Assembly: GCA_037126765.1 (NCBI GenBank) | Contig: JBBCBC010000001.1 | Coordinates: forward strand, 19,424,622 to 19,488,621 | Reading direction: 5' to 3' | From: Stenogyne calaminthoides | Lineage: Eukaryota > Streptophyta > Magnoliopsida > Lamiales > Lamiaceae | DNA length: 64,000 nucleotides | Shown: piece by piece, positions 11,953 through 25,600 of the stretch | Layout of the letters: every line of letters begins with the position of its first letter | Numbering within the stretch: position 1 is the stretch's first letter | The notes under the pieces: model-generated | Databases searched by the model: none | Seen by the model: the letters and a program-made list of their open reading frames with translations, nothing else | What the model was told of the DNA's origin: nothing | Made by a program: the position numbers and the translations under genes

Positions 11953-12025
11953 ATCTTGCCCCACCTTGCCCAAACGTCTATTATTTATCCATTAATTAAT
12001 TAAGCCAACGTATATATTATATGAT
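11267..12025. mobile_element. hAT-like insertion in the antisense LTR (right end unclear)
   Basis: LTR homology stops at CAGTGGCGGACGCAG, a terminus typical of Tip100-type hAT elements in plants. The interior is AT-rich with two long (TA)n runs (11706-11733 and 11904-11950) and has no ORF. A matching right terminus was not found; LTR sequence resumes shortly after 12025. The 8 bp at the left (gtaatatg) have only a weak partner at the right (attatatg). Confidence 0.45.
11904..11950. repeat. (TA)n microsatellite
   Basis: Uninterrupted TA dinucleotide run of about 47 bp. A shorter one lies at 11706-11733. Confidence 0.95.
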
Positions 12026-12813
12026 TTTATCCTCGAGCTATTATTTAAAGAAAATTGTTTAAGATTATTTAGTCAATTAATTAATTAAGCCACTGAAAAA
12101 CTATATATTAATTAATATATTTATCCTTGGAGTAAGGACATACCATCTTTATTATCCATACCGGAAAATTAATTCCACTCGCAAGACTTGGTATGATAAA
12201 GGTTCCGGGCCCACCAAAGGTACCAATCATGCAAGTCATTGCAAGCACGCCATTCTCTCACTTATTAATTTAGCAACCGTGCGTCGCAATTAATATTATT
12301 GCCCAAGATATAGGGTATCGAAGTCGCAATGATTCTCTTCCCAGTTATAAGTCAAAGCAATAATTACTAATCACACACAGTCCTTATTAAGTGATAGAGA
12401 TTAAGAAATCAACAACCACTGAGGTCTAATCTTCATCCCTTAAGTCAGTGCGAATAAGTTTATCCTCTCTCGATTTCAAGAATTTTGAATACACTAATCT
12501 GTAATCTCTTTGTCAAGACAAGCCAATCTGAGCCTTACACATCAACTTCTACCAATAGATTGTTCGGATTTATCTAAGTTGTGAAACACGCACTCGTTTA
12601 CAAGGCACTGTTAACGTGATCTTTTGTGATCTGGTATCACCACGTTAACTACAATGTAACGCATGCTATTATATGAACGGTTTGCAATAAATATATATAA
12701 AATTCAATCATATTTAAAACAACAGTGATAAATAATTTATTTCAGTAAATAAGTGTTTAATACATAGGTTATACAAAGTAAAAGCATAATTTCACGTATA
12801 ACCCCAACAACAA

Positions 12814-13553
12814 ATGAATATCAGGACAACTTTCCTTAACGGAAGTCTTGAAGAAGAAATCTACATGCAACAACCCGAAGGCTTTGTTGAAAAAAGCCAA
12901 GAACATCTCATTTGCAAGCTCAAGAAGTCCATCTACGGACTGAAGCAAGCATCCCGTGCTTGGAACCAATGTTTTGATAAGGTCATAAAGTCTTACGGTT
13001 TTAATCAAAACGAGTTCGAGAGTTGTGTGTACAAAAAGTGTGTCGGAACTGCCTTGGTATTCTTAGTAATATACATAGACGATATTCTGCTCATCAGGAA
13101 CGATGTAAAGGTGTTGTCAGACGTGAGGGCATGGCTGTCAAAACAATTTGATATGAAGGACTTAGGGGGAAGCCGGTCACATCCTTGGGATCAAGATCAC
13201 TCGAGATCGTAAGAAAATGATGATAGGTTTGTCGCAACCTTCATACATAGACATTGTCTTGAAGGGATTCAGCATGCAAGATTTCAAGAAAGGTTTTGTA
13301 CCTTTCAGGCATGGAATCCATCTATCCAAAGATATGTGTCCTAAGATACAAAAGGAGATAGATGACATGAAAGACATTCCTTATTTTTCGGTTGTCGGAA
13401 GCCTTATGTATGCAATACTGTGCACGAGATCGGATATCTGCTTTGTCGTTGGCATGGTAGCGAGATATCAGAGTAACCCAGGGAAAGAACATTGGACTGC
13501 AGTTAAAAACATTCTGAAGTATTTAAAAAGAACTCGGAATAGAATGTTGGTAT
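12814..13553 (+). pseudogene. Copia reverse transcriptase/RNase H fragment (older element)
   Basis: The frame at 12814-13212 encodes the central and C-terminal copia reverse transcriptase, including SIYGLKQASRAWN and the catalytic YIDD block (near 13071). A second frame at 13217-13553 continues into the connection region before RNase H (DMKDIPYFSVVGSLMYA, SNPGKEHWTAVKNILKYL). A frame change near 13170-13215 separates them. It is cut on the left by the antisense LTR ending at 12809 and on the right by the LTR starting at 13554. It is therefore a piece of a third copia copy that received both insertions or was trapped between them. Confidence 0.85.
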
Positions 13554-15424
13554 TGTTAGGATTATACTGGAAAGTATGCTTTTTACTTTGTATAATCAAA
13601 ACTGAATTTCGACTTATTTACTGAAATAAATTGTTTATCACTGATGCTTTAAATATTATCGAATGTTACATATATTTCTTCGCATAACTGTTCAATAAAT
13701 CGTCGTGTTACATTGTAGTTAATTTAGTGATACCAAATCACGAAGATTAAATTAAATGTCCCCTTTGTAACTAAAAAGTACGCCCATTCATTCAAAACGA
13801 CCTAGATGGAAATGAACAACCCATCGTGAAAGGTTGAAGTGTAAGGCTCGAGATTGGCTTGTCTTGACCAAGAGATTACACTAGTGCATTCTTGATGCCT
13901 TTCGAATAGGACCTATATGCATGGGAGGACAAATTCTTGAGAAATCAACAAGGAAGAATTAGACCTCGGTGATTAATTTGATATTTCTTAATCTTCGTTC
14001 CTTAAATAGGATCACGTGTGATTGGTAACTATTGCTTTGACTTATCATGGGTAGAGAATCAACGCGATTCAATACTTTTTATCTTGGACAATATTATTGG
14101 TCACATGTGATTGCTAAGATTTAATACGGAGAGAATCGTTAAATGCAAAAAACGCGCTTGTTTGATTTGCCCCCTTGGGAGGTTCATAAGCTTTATCATA
14201 CCAAATCTTGCAAGTGGAATTAGTTTTTTCGGTATGGATAATAATGTTGAACCATTCCTTGACCAAGGACAAAAGATATTAATTAATGGAAAGATATTTC
14301 AAAGGGCTTGAATTAATTAATGGGCTAGATAATCTTAAACACGGAAAATAATAACCGGAGCCATATTGACTGTAATATGGGTTAAGATGGATAGTGCAAT
14401 ATTAATTATGTAGTGGGATTAATGAATATTTATGGGCTTGAATAATATTGTGGCTCAATATTGATAATTCAAGATCCATTGGAAGGTCCAATCTTAATTC
14501 TCCTAAAGGCCCCTAAGTAGCCCAACATATAGTCCAATAACCTAAAAAATGTGTTTAAAATAAAATAAATATTGTTGCTTATTTTCCTAATTATTTTCAA
14601 ATTTATGGATAAAAGGGAGAAAGATTTTCTTTGAATTTTGTTATGGAATGTAGATATGTATTCTTGGAATACAAGATTATCTCATTAAATTCAAGAAATC
14701 TCCCACTTGGTTATTTATAAAGATAATTTCGAAATTTTGAAAGATAAAGGGCAAGAAAGATTTTCTTGATTTTCTTGAAAAGATATTATGGAAGATATGT
14801 ATTTCTTGAAATACAAGAATACCTCATAAATTCAAGAAGATCCAAATCTTGGAATCTTACCTATTATTTTCGAAAATTACTCCATAACAAATAGTAAGTG
14901 GGATTTTGTGGAATATTATAATTATGGGAAAAAGATATAAGAGATATATTCAAGATTTCTTGGAGATCAAGAAAAGATTTTCCCACATTATTTTTGCCCA
15001 ATATTTTCGACCACTTGTGCTCTATAAATAGGGAATGATTCTTTCATTCCCAAGTACAATTTCATGTGCTGGAAAAATTAGTAAATCCACAAAGGTGGTG
15101 CAACATAATTTATTTTCCTTTTGTTAATTGTTCACAAGTGTCCTACCAATCGATAGTCGAACAAGGATTAAGGGAATACTTGGGAATTTCATTTGGTTAG
15201 TCTAATCATTGACCATTGCCGTCCCAAGAGGGTGCGTTCACGTAAACTTCGTAGATTTCCGTCGTGTATTTTACGTGAATTAATTATATGCATGATTTGT
15301 TGTTGGATTATTATTTGAATTAATATAGGATTAATTCATGCTAGTAATAATTATAAGAATTAAATTTGTATTTAAATATTCACCCCGAATAGATCTTCGA
15401 TCTTGATAAACTTATTCCCCAACA
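13554..15424 (+). repeat. 5' LTR of copia element 2 (1871 bp)
   Basis: Starts TGTTAGG and ends CCCCAACA immediately before the primer site. TATA box tataaata at about 15023-15030, in the same place as in the LTR at 5051-6911. Confidence 0.9.
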
Positions 15425-15426
15425 AT

Positions 15427-15438
15427 CGGTATCAGAGC
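15427..15438 (+). other. Primer-binding site (initiator tRNA-Met type)
   Basis: cggtatcagagc, two bases after the 5' LTR, matches 11 of 12 bases of the tRNA-Met primer site TGGTATCAGAGC used by plant copia elements. It starts minus-strand DNA synthesis. Confidence 0.85.
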
Positions 15439-17180
15439 CACGGTTTAGGGCTCTGAATTTTTTAAATTGTAATTTAATAACTGACATTAAATTTGAAATT
15501 GGATAGTAGAATTTGCTAGATCTGTTTTGCAGGTATCCAATTGTCATGGAATTTAATGTGTTTATATATGCATGCATATAAATTGTGGTTTTTAATTCGA
15601 TTCGTTCGGATTCGTTTTTGCCTCGTGAGAAAATTCACGCGAGTAGATTAGGATTTATTTGATTTGATCAATGTAATAGACTAGTCTAGATTCTTTTTAT
15701 TTATTTTTTCTTTTGGAAAACACTTGACAAAAACCAAAATGCATTTCTTGAACCTTTGTTCGATCGGAGACTTTTGTCTAGATCGTCCACATTGGCAAAG
15801 CACTTAAAGGATAAATATTATACCCTCGATTCTTGATGGTCGAGGAACGTCGATCGTCATTCGACAAACGCGCTTATTCATGGGAGGCATGAAACGCCAA
15901 ATACGAACCGCGAGGTTTCTTTAGACCTTCCGACGCATATTTTACATTGACTCGTTTGGCCTATTCTCCATACATCCTTATTCTAACGGGTTATTCTTCA
16001 ATCCTTTGGGAATATAAGAATAAAAGGCCAAAAGTTATCATACCTTGAAAATACGCGCAGCAGCTTACGATACATTCTATGCAGAAGTGGGAGATTTTCT
16101 TCCCTTCTTCACTCTCGATCCTGGAGCTCCTTTCGATGTACTTCTGGCGTTCTCGCGGAGATGTTTCATGCTGTCCCACCAAACCGACCCCGCCAATAAA
16201 GACTTCAAAAAGAGTCTGAGCGATATAGGTTTACGATTTTTGAGGGATCAAGGCGAGCTCCCCTTCTCATTTTGAGATGTCATTTTATCGATTCCATGGG
16301 CTGACTTGTCTCATGTTGGCATCTAATTCTTCTTCTGTAAGATAAATAAACTCTTTTATCCAATAGTCATCCCGACCCGACGAAGCATCCATTCTACCGC
16401 GTGGCATTTCGAGACGGAGTATTCTTTTCGAAACAATCGAGTGGGAGAAATTCAAGATGGTATTTCTTCAAGATCAAGCCAAGAAATATCAAACCATGAC
16501 AATTGGATAATTTGTGCCCAATATGTTTATTTTTCTGCTTTGCTTGATTTATTATTGTGTTATCTTATGCTTTATTTAATTTGTTTAAATGTGTTTGCAT
16601 GAGAGTTGCCCAATGAAAAATCTCACCTTTAAAAAATTACTAAGTATGTTTAAATAATTAATTGACAATTTTATTCCGGATAATAAAATTGAATTAATTT
16701 TGACCTCCATGATTTATTTATTTGTGAATTCTTTTGGAAAAATTCCCCCCACGGGACGGTCAAAAGATAGCTTTCACATGAATGAATTCCAAGTGGATGA
16801 TTGTGGGTTATTATTAGTGGCGACGATGACCCTCCCCACGAGGCTCGTTCAATAAGAAATAATAATCCTGTATTTAATCATGGTTATTACTTAGGTATAA
16901 AATTGATATGCATATACTTCCCTCAAGTCCCCTGTCAATTTTATATTGGTCAAGTGTGACCAACTATTAATCTGGATATTAAAGGTTTATAAATTTGTTC
17001 TTGTTTGTAACACCTTGAATGTGTTTAAATAATGACCCACCCCACGCGTGGCTTATTTAAACTGCTTTTTGAGATGTTGGGCGATGCATGTTCATATTTT
17101 TTAGATTTTAATATGATGCATGTGATCAAACCTTGTGATATATTTGTGCTTATGCATACTATTGTTTATTTCAGTTCATC
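15439..17180 (+). other. Leader of copia element 2
   Basis: This is the untranslated region between primer site and gag. The part at 16405-17180 is shared with element 1 (about 330-1170), including the text cccacgggacggtcaaaagatag. The part at 15600-16400 has a small open frame (16045-16275) with no recognisable domain, which I do not call a gene. Confidence 0.6.
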
Positions 17181-20100
17181 ATGTCGCAACCTTCTAATCC
17201 ACTGTCCAATATACTTAAAGACAATTTGCTTACTGGTGAAAACCTTTTTGATTGGAAATACAAACTAAAACCTGTCATAACCGCATCACCTTCCAAATGG
17301 GTACTTGATACACCAAAACCCGAAAAAACCAACTAAGGCGCCGAATATGGGATGAGATGATTTATGGTGAATGGGAGTTGGCAAATGAATTGATGAAGGA
17401 TACAATTCTGGCACATATGTCAGATGCGTTGAGACACCTTCATCAAGAATATGAGTCAGCTGCAGACATCTTACAGAATCTCGAAGCGATGTTCGCACAT
17501 CAGACCCATATGGCAGTCCAAAGTGTGAAGCAAGAAATTGCTGAATTAAAAATGGAAAAAGGGACGACTGCAGCGCAGCACGTCCTTAGGGTTATGGTGA
17601 TATTTGAGGAACTTGAGATCCTCGGCGAAAAATGTGATTTCAAGACTAAGATTGATTTCATTCTCCAATCCTTACCAAAGAGCTATAATCACCACTATCT
17701 TGAGTATCTAATGGAAGATCTAGATTTTACAGTGGATGATCTTGTAAATGCTCTGACTTTGGTTGAAAGGGAAAGGGAGCGCGAGGAAAAGAACTTGGGA
17801 AAACAGAAATCTTCTTTTCATCCTAGGTCATGTGATGATAAGGATGATGAAAAGAGAAGAAAGTTGAACCAAGCAGACTCAACATCAAATAAAAGCATGA
17901 AATCAAGCATGAGGAAAGTTTTGGAAAGAGGGAGAGTAGGACACTCGAGGTCAGCCTGTTCCAATCCCAAAGGGAATGGAAAGAAAGGTAATTCTCACAC
18001 ACTAGTTGTTGAAACTTGTTTAGCGGCGTATGCCTCCCATTTATTGGTGGTGGATACGGGATCCACTGATCATGTTTGTTTCACATTACAGGGGTTCAAG
18101 CGGACCCGGCAACTTAGTGGGAGTGAGATCCTCATCACACTGGGCGATGCTACGAGAGTGGCAGCTGAAGCAGTGGGAGAAGTACACCTGTCTTTTGAAG
18201 ACAGAGTTTTAATTTTAAGAGATGTTCTTTACGTTCTGAGTTTTAGAAAGAATTTAATTTCAGTTTCTAAACTTTTTCATGATGGATATTCGGTTACTTT
18301 TAATAAAGTTGTTACCATTTCTCTTTTTGATAAATTTATCTGTCATGGAACATTGTCGAATAATCTCTATACAATTAATTGTGCACACCACTCACGAAAT
18401 GCATCCTATAACACATCAACTATTTCCGAGAAAAGAAAATGTTCATCAGATGTGAACGAGACACTTCTTTGGCATCTAAGATTATGTCATATAAATCCAA
18501 AGAGGATCCAAAGGTTGGTGAGAGATGGTTCACTGGAGTTTCTCCAAGTTGAACCAATTCCAACCTGCGAATCATGTTTGGAGGGTAAAATGACCAAGAG
18601 GGCATTTGGAGCCAAGGGGAATAGAGCCAAAGAAGTGTTAGAGATCGTTCACACAGATGTATGTGGTCCAATGTCAACCAAAGCAAGAGGAGGTTATGAG
18701 TATTTTGTCAATTTTATTGATGATTACTCAAGGTACGGTTATATTTTCCTAATGAAGCATAAATCTGAGACCTTTGAGAAATTCAAAGAATTTAAGGCTC
18801 AAGCAGAGAATCATAGGGAAAAATGTATCAAGTCTCTACGATCCGATTGTGGAGGCGAATACCTCAGCGATGAGTTTTTGAACTACTTATCTGATGAAGG
18901 GATTGCATCCCAGCTCACTGCACCCGGAACCCCTCAACAAAACGGAGTTGCAGAGCAAAGAAACAGAACTCTTTTGGAAATGGTTAGATCTATGATGAGT
19001 TATGCAGATCTTCCCAAGTCGCTTAAGACATATTCATGCCTTGGAAAAAGACCTACATTACGAACTTGGTGCCATCCAAATCGGTTCCCAAAACTCCCAA
19101 AGAATTGTGGACCCAGAAGCAGCGCAAGCCTAGTTTGAGACACATGAGAATTTGGGGGTGTCCGGCCTACGTGTTGGACAAGGAAGCCGAAAAATTGGAT
19201 CCTCGATCAGAATTAAGGTTGTTTGTGGGATACCCCGAGGGAACAAAAGGGTGTATGTTCTATGGTCCCAAGATCAAAAAGGTGGTAATAAGCACCCACT
19301 TTAGATTTTTGGAAGAAAGACTATATGAACGAAAGAAGACCCGTATGAGATTACCTTAAATGAGCTAAGGGGGCAAACATCAATGCCAATCTGTACAAGA
19401 TGATATACCAAACGACACACTTACACAACCGGAACCTCGTCAGTAGTGGGAGGGTTGTGAAACAGCAAGAGAGATTCATGGGAATAGGAGAGTCCTCGGA
19501 CTTGATTCCCGCACAAGACGAATCGCACCCATGGACATATGACGAGGCAATCCAAGACAAGGATCAGATTCTTGGCAAACAAAGAATGAAAAGCGAAAAT
19601 GGGTTCTATGTTTCATAACAGAGTGTGGGAGCTAGTCGAACCACTTAATGGGGTCAAACCCATTGGTTGCAAGTGGGTGTATAAGAGAAAAAGGGGACCG
19701 GACGGGAAGGTGGAAACTTTCAAAGCAAAGACTAGTGATTTAAAGGTTATACTCGAAAAGAAGGGATCGATTATGAGGAAACTTTTTCGTAGCCATGCTT
19801 AAGTCCATCCGAATTCTCTTATCGATTCTTCAAGATCTCGATTTTGAAATCTGGCAAATGGATGTCAAGACAGGCTTTCCTTAACTAAGTCTTGATGAAG
19901 AGATCTATATGCAACAACCCCAAGGCTTCATTGAAAAAGGCCTAGAACACCTGGTTTGTAAGCTCATGAAGTCCATTTACGGACTCAAACAGGGCATCCA
20001 GAGCTTGGAACCAATGTTTTGATCATGTTATAAAGTCTTATGGGTTCGATCAAAACGAGTTCGAAAGTTGTGTATACAAAAAGCATGTCGGAACTGCATT

Positions 20101-21129
20101 GGTATTCTTAGTACTATACGTAGACGACATTCTGATCATCGGGAACGATGTGAAGGTGTTATCGAGCGTAAGGGCATGGCTTTCAAAAATTATCTTTGAT
20201 ATGAAGGACTTAGGGAAGCGGACACATCCTTGGGATCAAGATCACTTTCGAGATCGCAAGAAAATGATGATAGGCTTTATCGCAAACTTCATACATAGAC
20301 ACCTTTGTCTTGAAACGATTGAAAGATGCAAGATTCCAAGAAAGGCTTCGTACCTTTCGGACATGGAATCCATCTATCCAAAAAATATCCCCTAAGACCT
20401 TGAAAGGAGATAGATGACATGAGAGTTATTCCTTATGCTTGGTACCGGAAGCCTTATGTATGCAATGCTGTGTACAAGACCGGATATCTGCTTTGCCGTT
20501 GGCTTGGTGGCAAGATATCAAAGTAACCCGGGGAAAGAGCATTGGACGGCAGTTAAAAACATTCTGAAGTATCTGAAAAGAACTCGAGATAGAATGTTGA
20601 TTTATCAGTCAGATAGTCCAATCCCCATCGGCTACGGACTCGGATTTCTAATCGGACATAGACTCGGAAAATCTACCTCCGTAGTGTGTTTTTTTTTGCA
20701 TGGGGAGGAGCCGTGACATGTAGAAGCGTCAAAGCGAAAAATCGTCATGATTCTACCATGGAAGCCGAATATGTAGTTGCTTTGATATATGAGGCAAATC
20801 AAGAAAGATCGCAAGAAAAAGCGGTTTGGCTCAAGAACTTCCTAGTGGACTTGAATGTGGATCCGAATTTGCCCAGCAGAATCACTGTTTATTGTGATAA
20901 TGCCGGAGCAGTTGCAAATTCAAGGGAACCACGAGCCCACAAAGCCAGCAAACACATTGAAAGGAAATACCATCTTATATGAGATATCGTTAAGAGAGGA
21001 GATATACATGTGGCAAAGATAGCGTATGAGGACAACCTAGCAGATCCATTCACAAAGGGTCTGCCTCTGAATACATTCGAGAGACATGTGGAAGGAATGG
21101 GTGTCAAGACTGTTGTCAATCTGCTTTGA
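17181..21129 (+). pseudogene. Copia gag-pol of element 2, frameshifted
   Basis: Gag starts at ATG 17181 and is interrupted by a stop and frame change near 17334. The main frame 17357-19138 (593 residues) then carries the rest of gag (about 1-150), a damaged zinc knuckle (about 195-207, only GHSRSAC remains), the aspartic protease motif VVDTGS (about 231), the GAG-pre-integrase zinc region (about 368-410) and the integrase core with its DDE residues (Asp near 432 and 494, Glu near 531). A shift near 19030 moves integrase C-terminal sequence to the frame 19036-19359. Reverse transcriptase lies in pieces at 19599-20400, with YVDD near 20119. RNase H runs at 20435-21129 and ends LADPFTKGLP...VVNLL before a stop. 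Domain order is that of copia. At least five frame changes make this copy non-functional as written. Some may be sequence errors (see the CTG/CAG finding). Confidence 0.85.
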
Positions 21130-21236
21130 GTATAAGTGGGATAAATTATAAGGTTCGTGTAGGTGACATTAGATGTCAAGAATTAGGAACTACACAAGAC
21201 ATGTTGTAGTATACTTAAAAGCAGACTTTGAGTATA

Positions 21237-21246
21237 AGTGGGAGAT
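21237..21246 (+). other. Polypurine tract of copia element 2
   Basis: agtgggagat directly before the LTR start TGTTGGG. The identical tract precedes the LTR at 5051. It primes plus-strand DNA synthesis. Confidence 0.8.
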
Positions 21247-22693
21247 TGTTGGGATTATACTAGAAAGTATGCTTTTTACTTTGTATAATCAATACTGAAT
21301 TTCGAACTTATTTACTGAAATAAATTGTTTATCATTGATGCTTTAAATATTATCGAATGTTACATATATTTAACGTCGCGATAAAGCTGCTCAATAAATC
21401 GTGACGTGTGTTACATTGTAGTTAATTTAGTGATACCGATCACGAAAGATTAAATTAACAGTCTCTTGTAACTAAAAGTATGCCATTCACGACCTAGATG
21501 GAAATGAACAACCCATCGTGAAAGGTTGAAGTGTAAGGCTCAGATTGGCTTGTCTTGACCAAGAGATTACACTAGTGCATGACCGATGCCTTTCGAATAG
21601 GACCTACAAGAGGACAAATTCTTGAACCCCAACAAGGAAGAATTAGACCTCGGTGGTTCGTTATTTCTTAATCTTCGTTCCTTAAATAGGATCACGTGTG
21701 ATTGGTAACTATTGCTTTGACTTATCATGGGTAGAGAATCAACGAGATTCAATACTTTTATCTTGGGCAATATTATTGGTCACATGTGATTGCTAAGATT
21801 TAATACGGAGACTCGTGTGCAGCAAATATCACGCATGTTTGATTTGCTCCTTTGGGAGGTTCATAAGCTTTATCATACCAAATCTTGCAAGTGGAATTAG
21901 TTTTAGTATGGATAATAATGTTGAACCGTTCCTTGACCAAGGACAAAAAGATATTAATTAATGGAAAGCTATTTCAGTGGCTTGAATTAATTAATGGGCT
22001 AGATAATCTTAAACACGGGAAATAATAACCGGGAGCCATATTGACTGTAATATGGATTAAGATGGATAGTGCAATATTAATTATGTAGTGGGATTAATTA
22101 ATATTTATGGGCTTGAATAATATTGTGGCTCAATATTGATAATTCAAGATCCATTGGAAGGTCCAATCTTAATTCTCCTAAAGGCCCCCTAAGTAGCCCA
22201 ACATATAGTCCAATAACTGAAAAAAGTGTTTAAAATAAAATAAATATTGTTGCTTATTTTTCCTAATTATTTTCGAAATTTATGGATAAAATGGGAGAAA
22301 GATTTTTTTTTAATTTTGTTATGGAATGTAGATATGTATTCTTGGAATACAAGATTATCTCATTAAATTCAAGAAATCTCCCACTTGGTTATTTATAAAG
22401 ATAATTTTGAAATTTTGAAAGATAAAGGGCAAGAAAGATTTTCTTGATTTTCTTGAAAAGATATTATGGAAGATATGTATTTCTTGAAATACAAGAATAT
22501 CTCATAAATTCAAAAAGATCCAAATCTTGGAATCTTACCTATTATTTTCGAAAATTACTCCATAACAAAGAGTAAGTGGGATTTTGTGGAATATTATAAT
22601 TATGGGAAAAAAAATATAAGAGATATATTCAAGATTTATTGGAGATCAAGAAAAGATTTTTCCACATTATTTTTGCCCAATATTTTCGACCAC
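21247..22693 (+). repeat. 3' LTR of element 2, first part
   Basis: Colinear with the first ~1440 bp of the other LTRs. It stops just before the TATA box position (tattttcgaccac, then foreign sequence; in the 5' LTR this text is followed by ttgtgctctataaata). This part therefore lacks the core promoter. Confidence 0.85.
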
Positions 22694-25600
22694 AGAAGAT
22701 CACATTAACAGCCCCTTGTAAATAAGTACAAATTCACAACCTAGATGGAGATGAACAATCCATCGTGAAAGATTGAAGTGTAAGGCTCAGATTGACTTGT
22801 CTTGACTAAGAGATTGCACTAGTGCATTATGATGCGTTGAATAGGACCTACAACGAGGATAAATTCTTCAGTACTGAAAGTGGAAGATTTAGACCTCAGT
22901 GGTTGATTATTTCTTAATCTCTGTCCCTTAAATAGGATCGTGTGTAATTAATTATTATTGCATTGATTCATGTTGGGTAGATAATCAATGCGATTCAATA
23001 CTTTGTGCTTTGTGCAATATTATTATTTATATGACGATTGCTAAGATTTAATACAGAGAATCGTGTGCAAGTACGTCTTGCTTGATTTGTCTCCTTGGTG
23101 GACTCAGAAGTTTTATCATACGAAATCTTGCAAGTGGAATTAGTTTCCGGTATGGATAATAATGTTGAGATGTTCTTACTCCAAGGAAAAAGATATTAAT
23201 TAAGATAAAACTTCTTCGGTGGCTTAAATTAATTAATGGACTGGATAATCTTAAACACGAGAAATAATAACCAGGAGCCATATTACAGTAATATGGGTTA
23301 AGATAGATAGTGCAATATTATTTTTATAGTGAAATTAATTAATATTATTGGGCTGAATAATATTGTGGCTCAATATTGATAATTCAGAGCCTATTGGAAG
23401 GTCAAATCTTAATTCTCCTAAAGGTCCCTCAAGTAGCCAAATATAAAGTTCAATAACTGAAAATGGTGATTAAAATAAAAGAAATATTGTTGCTATATTT
23501 TTCCTAATTTTCGAAAATTGTAGGAAGAAAAGAGGAAAATATTTTCTTGATTTTCTTGAAGAGATTTTATGGAAAAAGATAAGTATTCTTGGAATACTAG
23601 ATTATCCCATAAATTCAAGAAATCTCAAATCTTGTTTCTTGCCTTGTATATTTCAAAAATCCCATATAATAAATAGGGGGAGATTTTGTTGGGAGTTAAT
23701 TATGGAAAGGGATTAAATTTTTTGTGGCCCAATAATTTTGGGCCGATTTGAAATTAGCCCTGTAGGTACCAAACTATAATATTTTCCCTGTATGTTTAAA
23801 CTTTTTTTTATTTTAGCCCTCAAAACTGGTCAAACCGGTTAGTCAACAAGTAACCGCCTACGTGGCATTTCATTTTTAATTCTCCTTTATTTTTTGCCCG
23901 CCACGTGTGTATTTACGAATTTCATTATATTTTTATTTTTAATCAATATTATTAAACGGTTTTGGGTTTTCAAAAGGTTCAGGTTTTGGATCGGGTCGGG
24001 TCGGGTCCAGTCAAACGGGTCGGGTTTAGGTCTTTTTTATTAATTAATACACGGGTCGGGTTATAACCAACTCGGGAATATATTTAACCCTAATTCATCT
24101 CTTACAAGTTACCATTGTTACAGAGCAACAATGCTTTGGAATCATCTTCCCCATCACTCTTCTCAATCATCGCTACCTTTGGTGACTCCACAGTACTGCT
24201 AACACCGTTATTACTCGAATCTATCTTCAAACCATTAAGATTCATATCCATTCACAAAATTTGACACCCAAAATCTCAGACGAATTCAATGTATACCCAT
24301 CAATAATGAAGAAATCCAGGATCTCTCACAGGTACCAGACATTCAAGCAAACCCCCATTTGCCAAAAAATCATAAATTCACCAACCCAGACAATTAAATT
24401 CCCAAATTTTGAATTTATATTTAAACGGGAGGATTTTTTCTGGAACAGACATTCTTTGGTCCTGGTAGGAACAGGAGTGAAGAATTTTTCGAATTGTGTG
24501 ATATGATATAAAGATTCATGTAACGCCATCCATATATATGTATAGGGCCAAATAGAGTCCGTCCCTCCAAATTCCAGTATACGCGTTCTATTCGAGGCTA
24601 GACGTTACATTTCTCCAAGAACAAAAATTCCCGTAAAATTAAATTAAGAATATGTACATAAAACAGTAAATTTGGCATGCATTTCCAAGATCGCTACTTC
24701 CTCTATCTGTTCATATTATTGGTCGAATTCTGGGGAAGATGATTTCAAAGCATTGCTGCTCAGTAATAATGGTAACTTGTAAGAGATTAATTAGGGTTAA
24801 ATATATTTTTTGGGTTGGTTATAACCGACCAATGTATTAATTAATTAAAAAAAATTGACCTAAACCCGACCTGTTTGACTGGACCCGACCCGACCCAAAA
24901 TCCGAACCGAACCGTCTGGAAATCCAAAACCGTTTAATAATATTGATTAAAGATAAAAATATAATGAAATTAGTAAATACGCATGTGGCGGACAAAAAAT
25001 AAAGAAGAATTAAAAATGGAATGCCACGTAGGCGGTTACCTGTTGACTAACCGGTTTGACCGATTTTGAGGGCTAAAATAAAAAAAAAGTTTAAACATAC
25101 ATGAAAAATATTATAATTTGGTATCTACAGGGCTAATTTCAAATCGGCCCAAAACTATTGGGCTACAAAAAATTTAATCCCTTATGGAAAATAAAATATA
25201 TGAGATATATTCAAGATTATATCTTGGGAAGATACAAGGAAATTTCCCATAAGCCCAAATTAACCTAAATTTTTGCCCCCCCTTGGTTATTATAAATAGG
25301 GGATGAATTTTTCATCCCCAAGATAGTTCCATGAGTTGGAAAAATTAAAAATCCACAAAGGTGGTGCAACACATTTTTCTTTTTCTCTTTTGTTAATTGT
25401 TCGTGAGCATCCTCCCACCGGATTATAGGACAAGGACTTAAGAATACTTGAGAAGGACTTTGGGTTTGTTCGTTGAACGGGTACTCATCTTCTCCGCGTT
25501 GATTCGTAAAAAAAGTATGCCTGCGTAAATTCCTAGAAATTCATCATGCGTAGGATTTACGTGATTATATTATGTGCATGATTGTTGTTAGAATTATTAT

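Larger units (their letters stand above)
10273..12809 (-). repeat. Antisense copia LTR, truncated and interrupted
   Basis: Read on the minus strand this is the same LTR family as 5051-6911. The minus-strand LTR start is the complement of ccccaaca at 12802-12809, and the last ~60 bp of the LTR 3' end are missing at the 10273 side. The TATA region reads as tttatatagagggggtg near 10630. A hAT-like insertion occupies about 11267-12025, after which LTR sequence resumes (gtttaagattatttag, about 12048). No internal region of this element is attached, so it is a solo or broken LTR. Confidence 0.8.

Noticed and set aside
11706..11973. Small minus frame rich in Ile/Tyr
   Set aside because: It is a translation of a (TA)n microsatellite.
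16045..16275. 76-residue frame in the copia leader
   Set aside because: It lies in an untranslated leader position, is not shared with element 1 and shows no domain.
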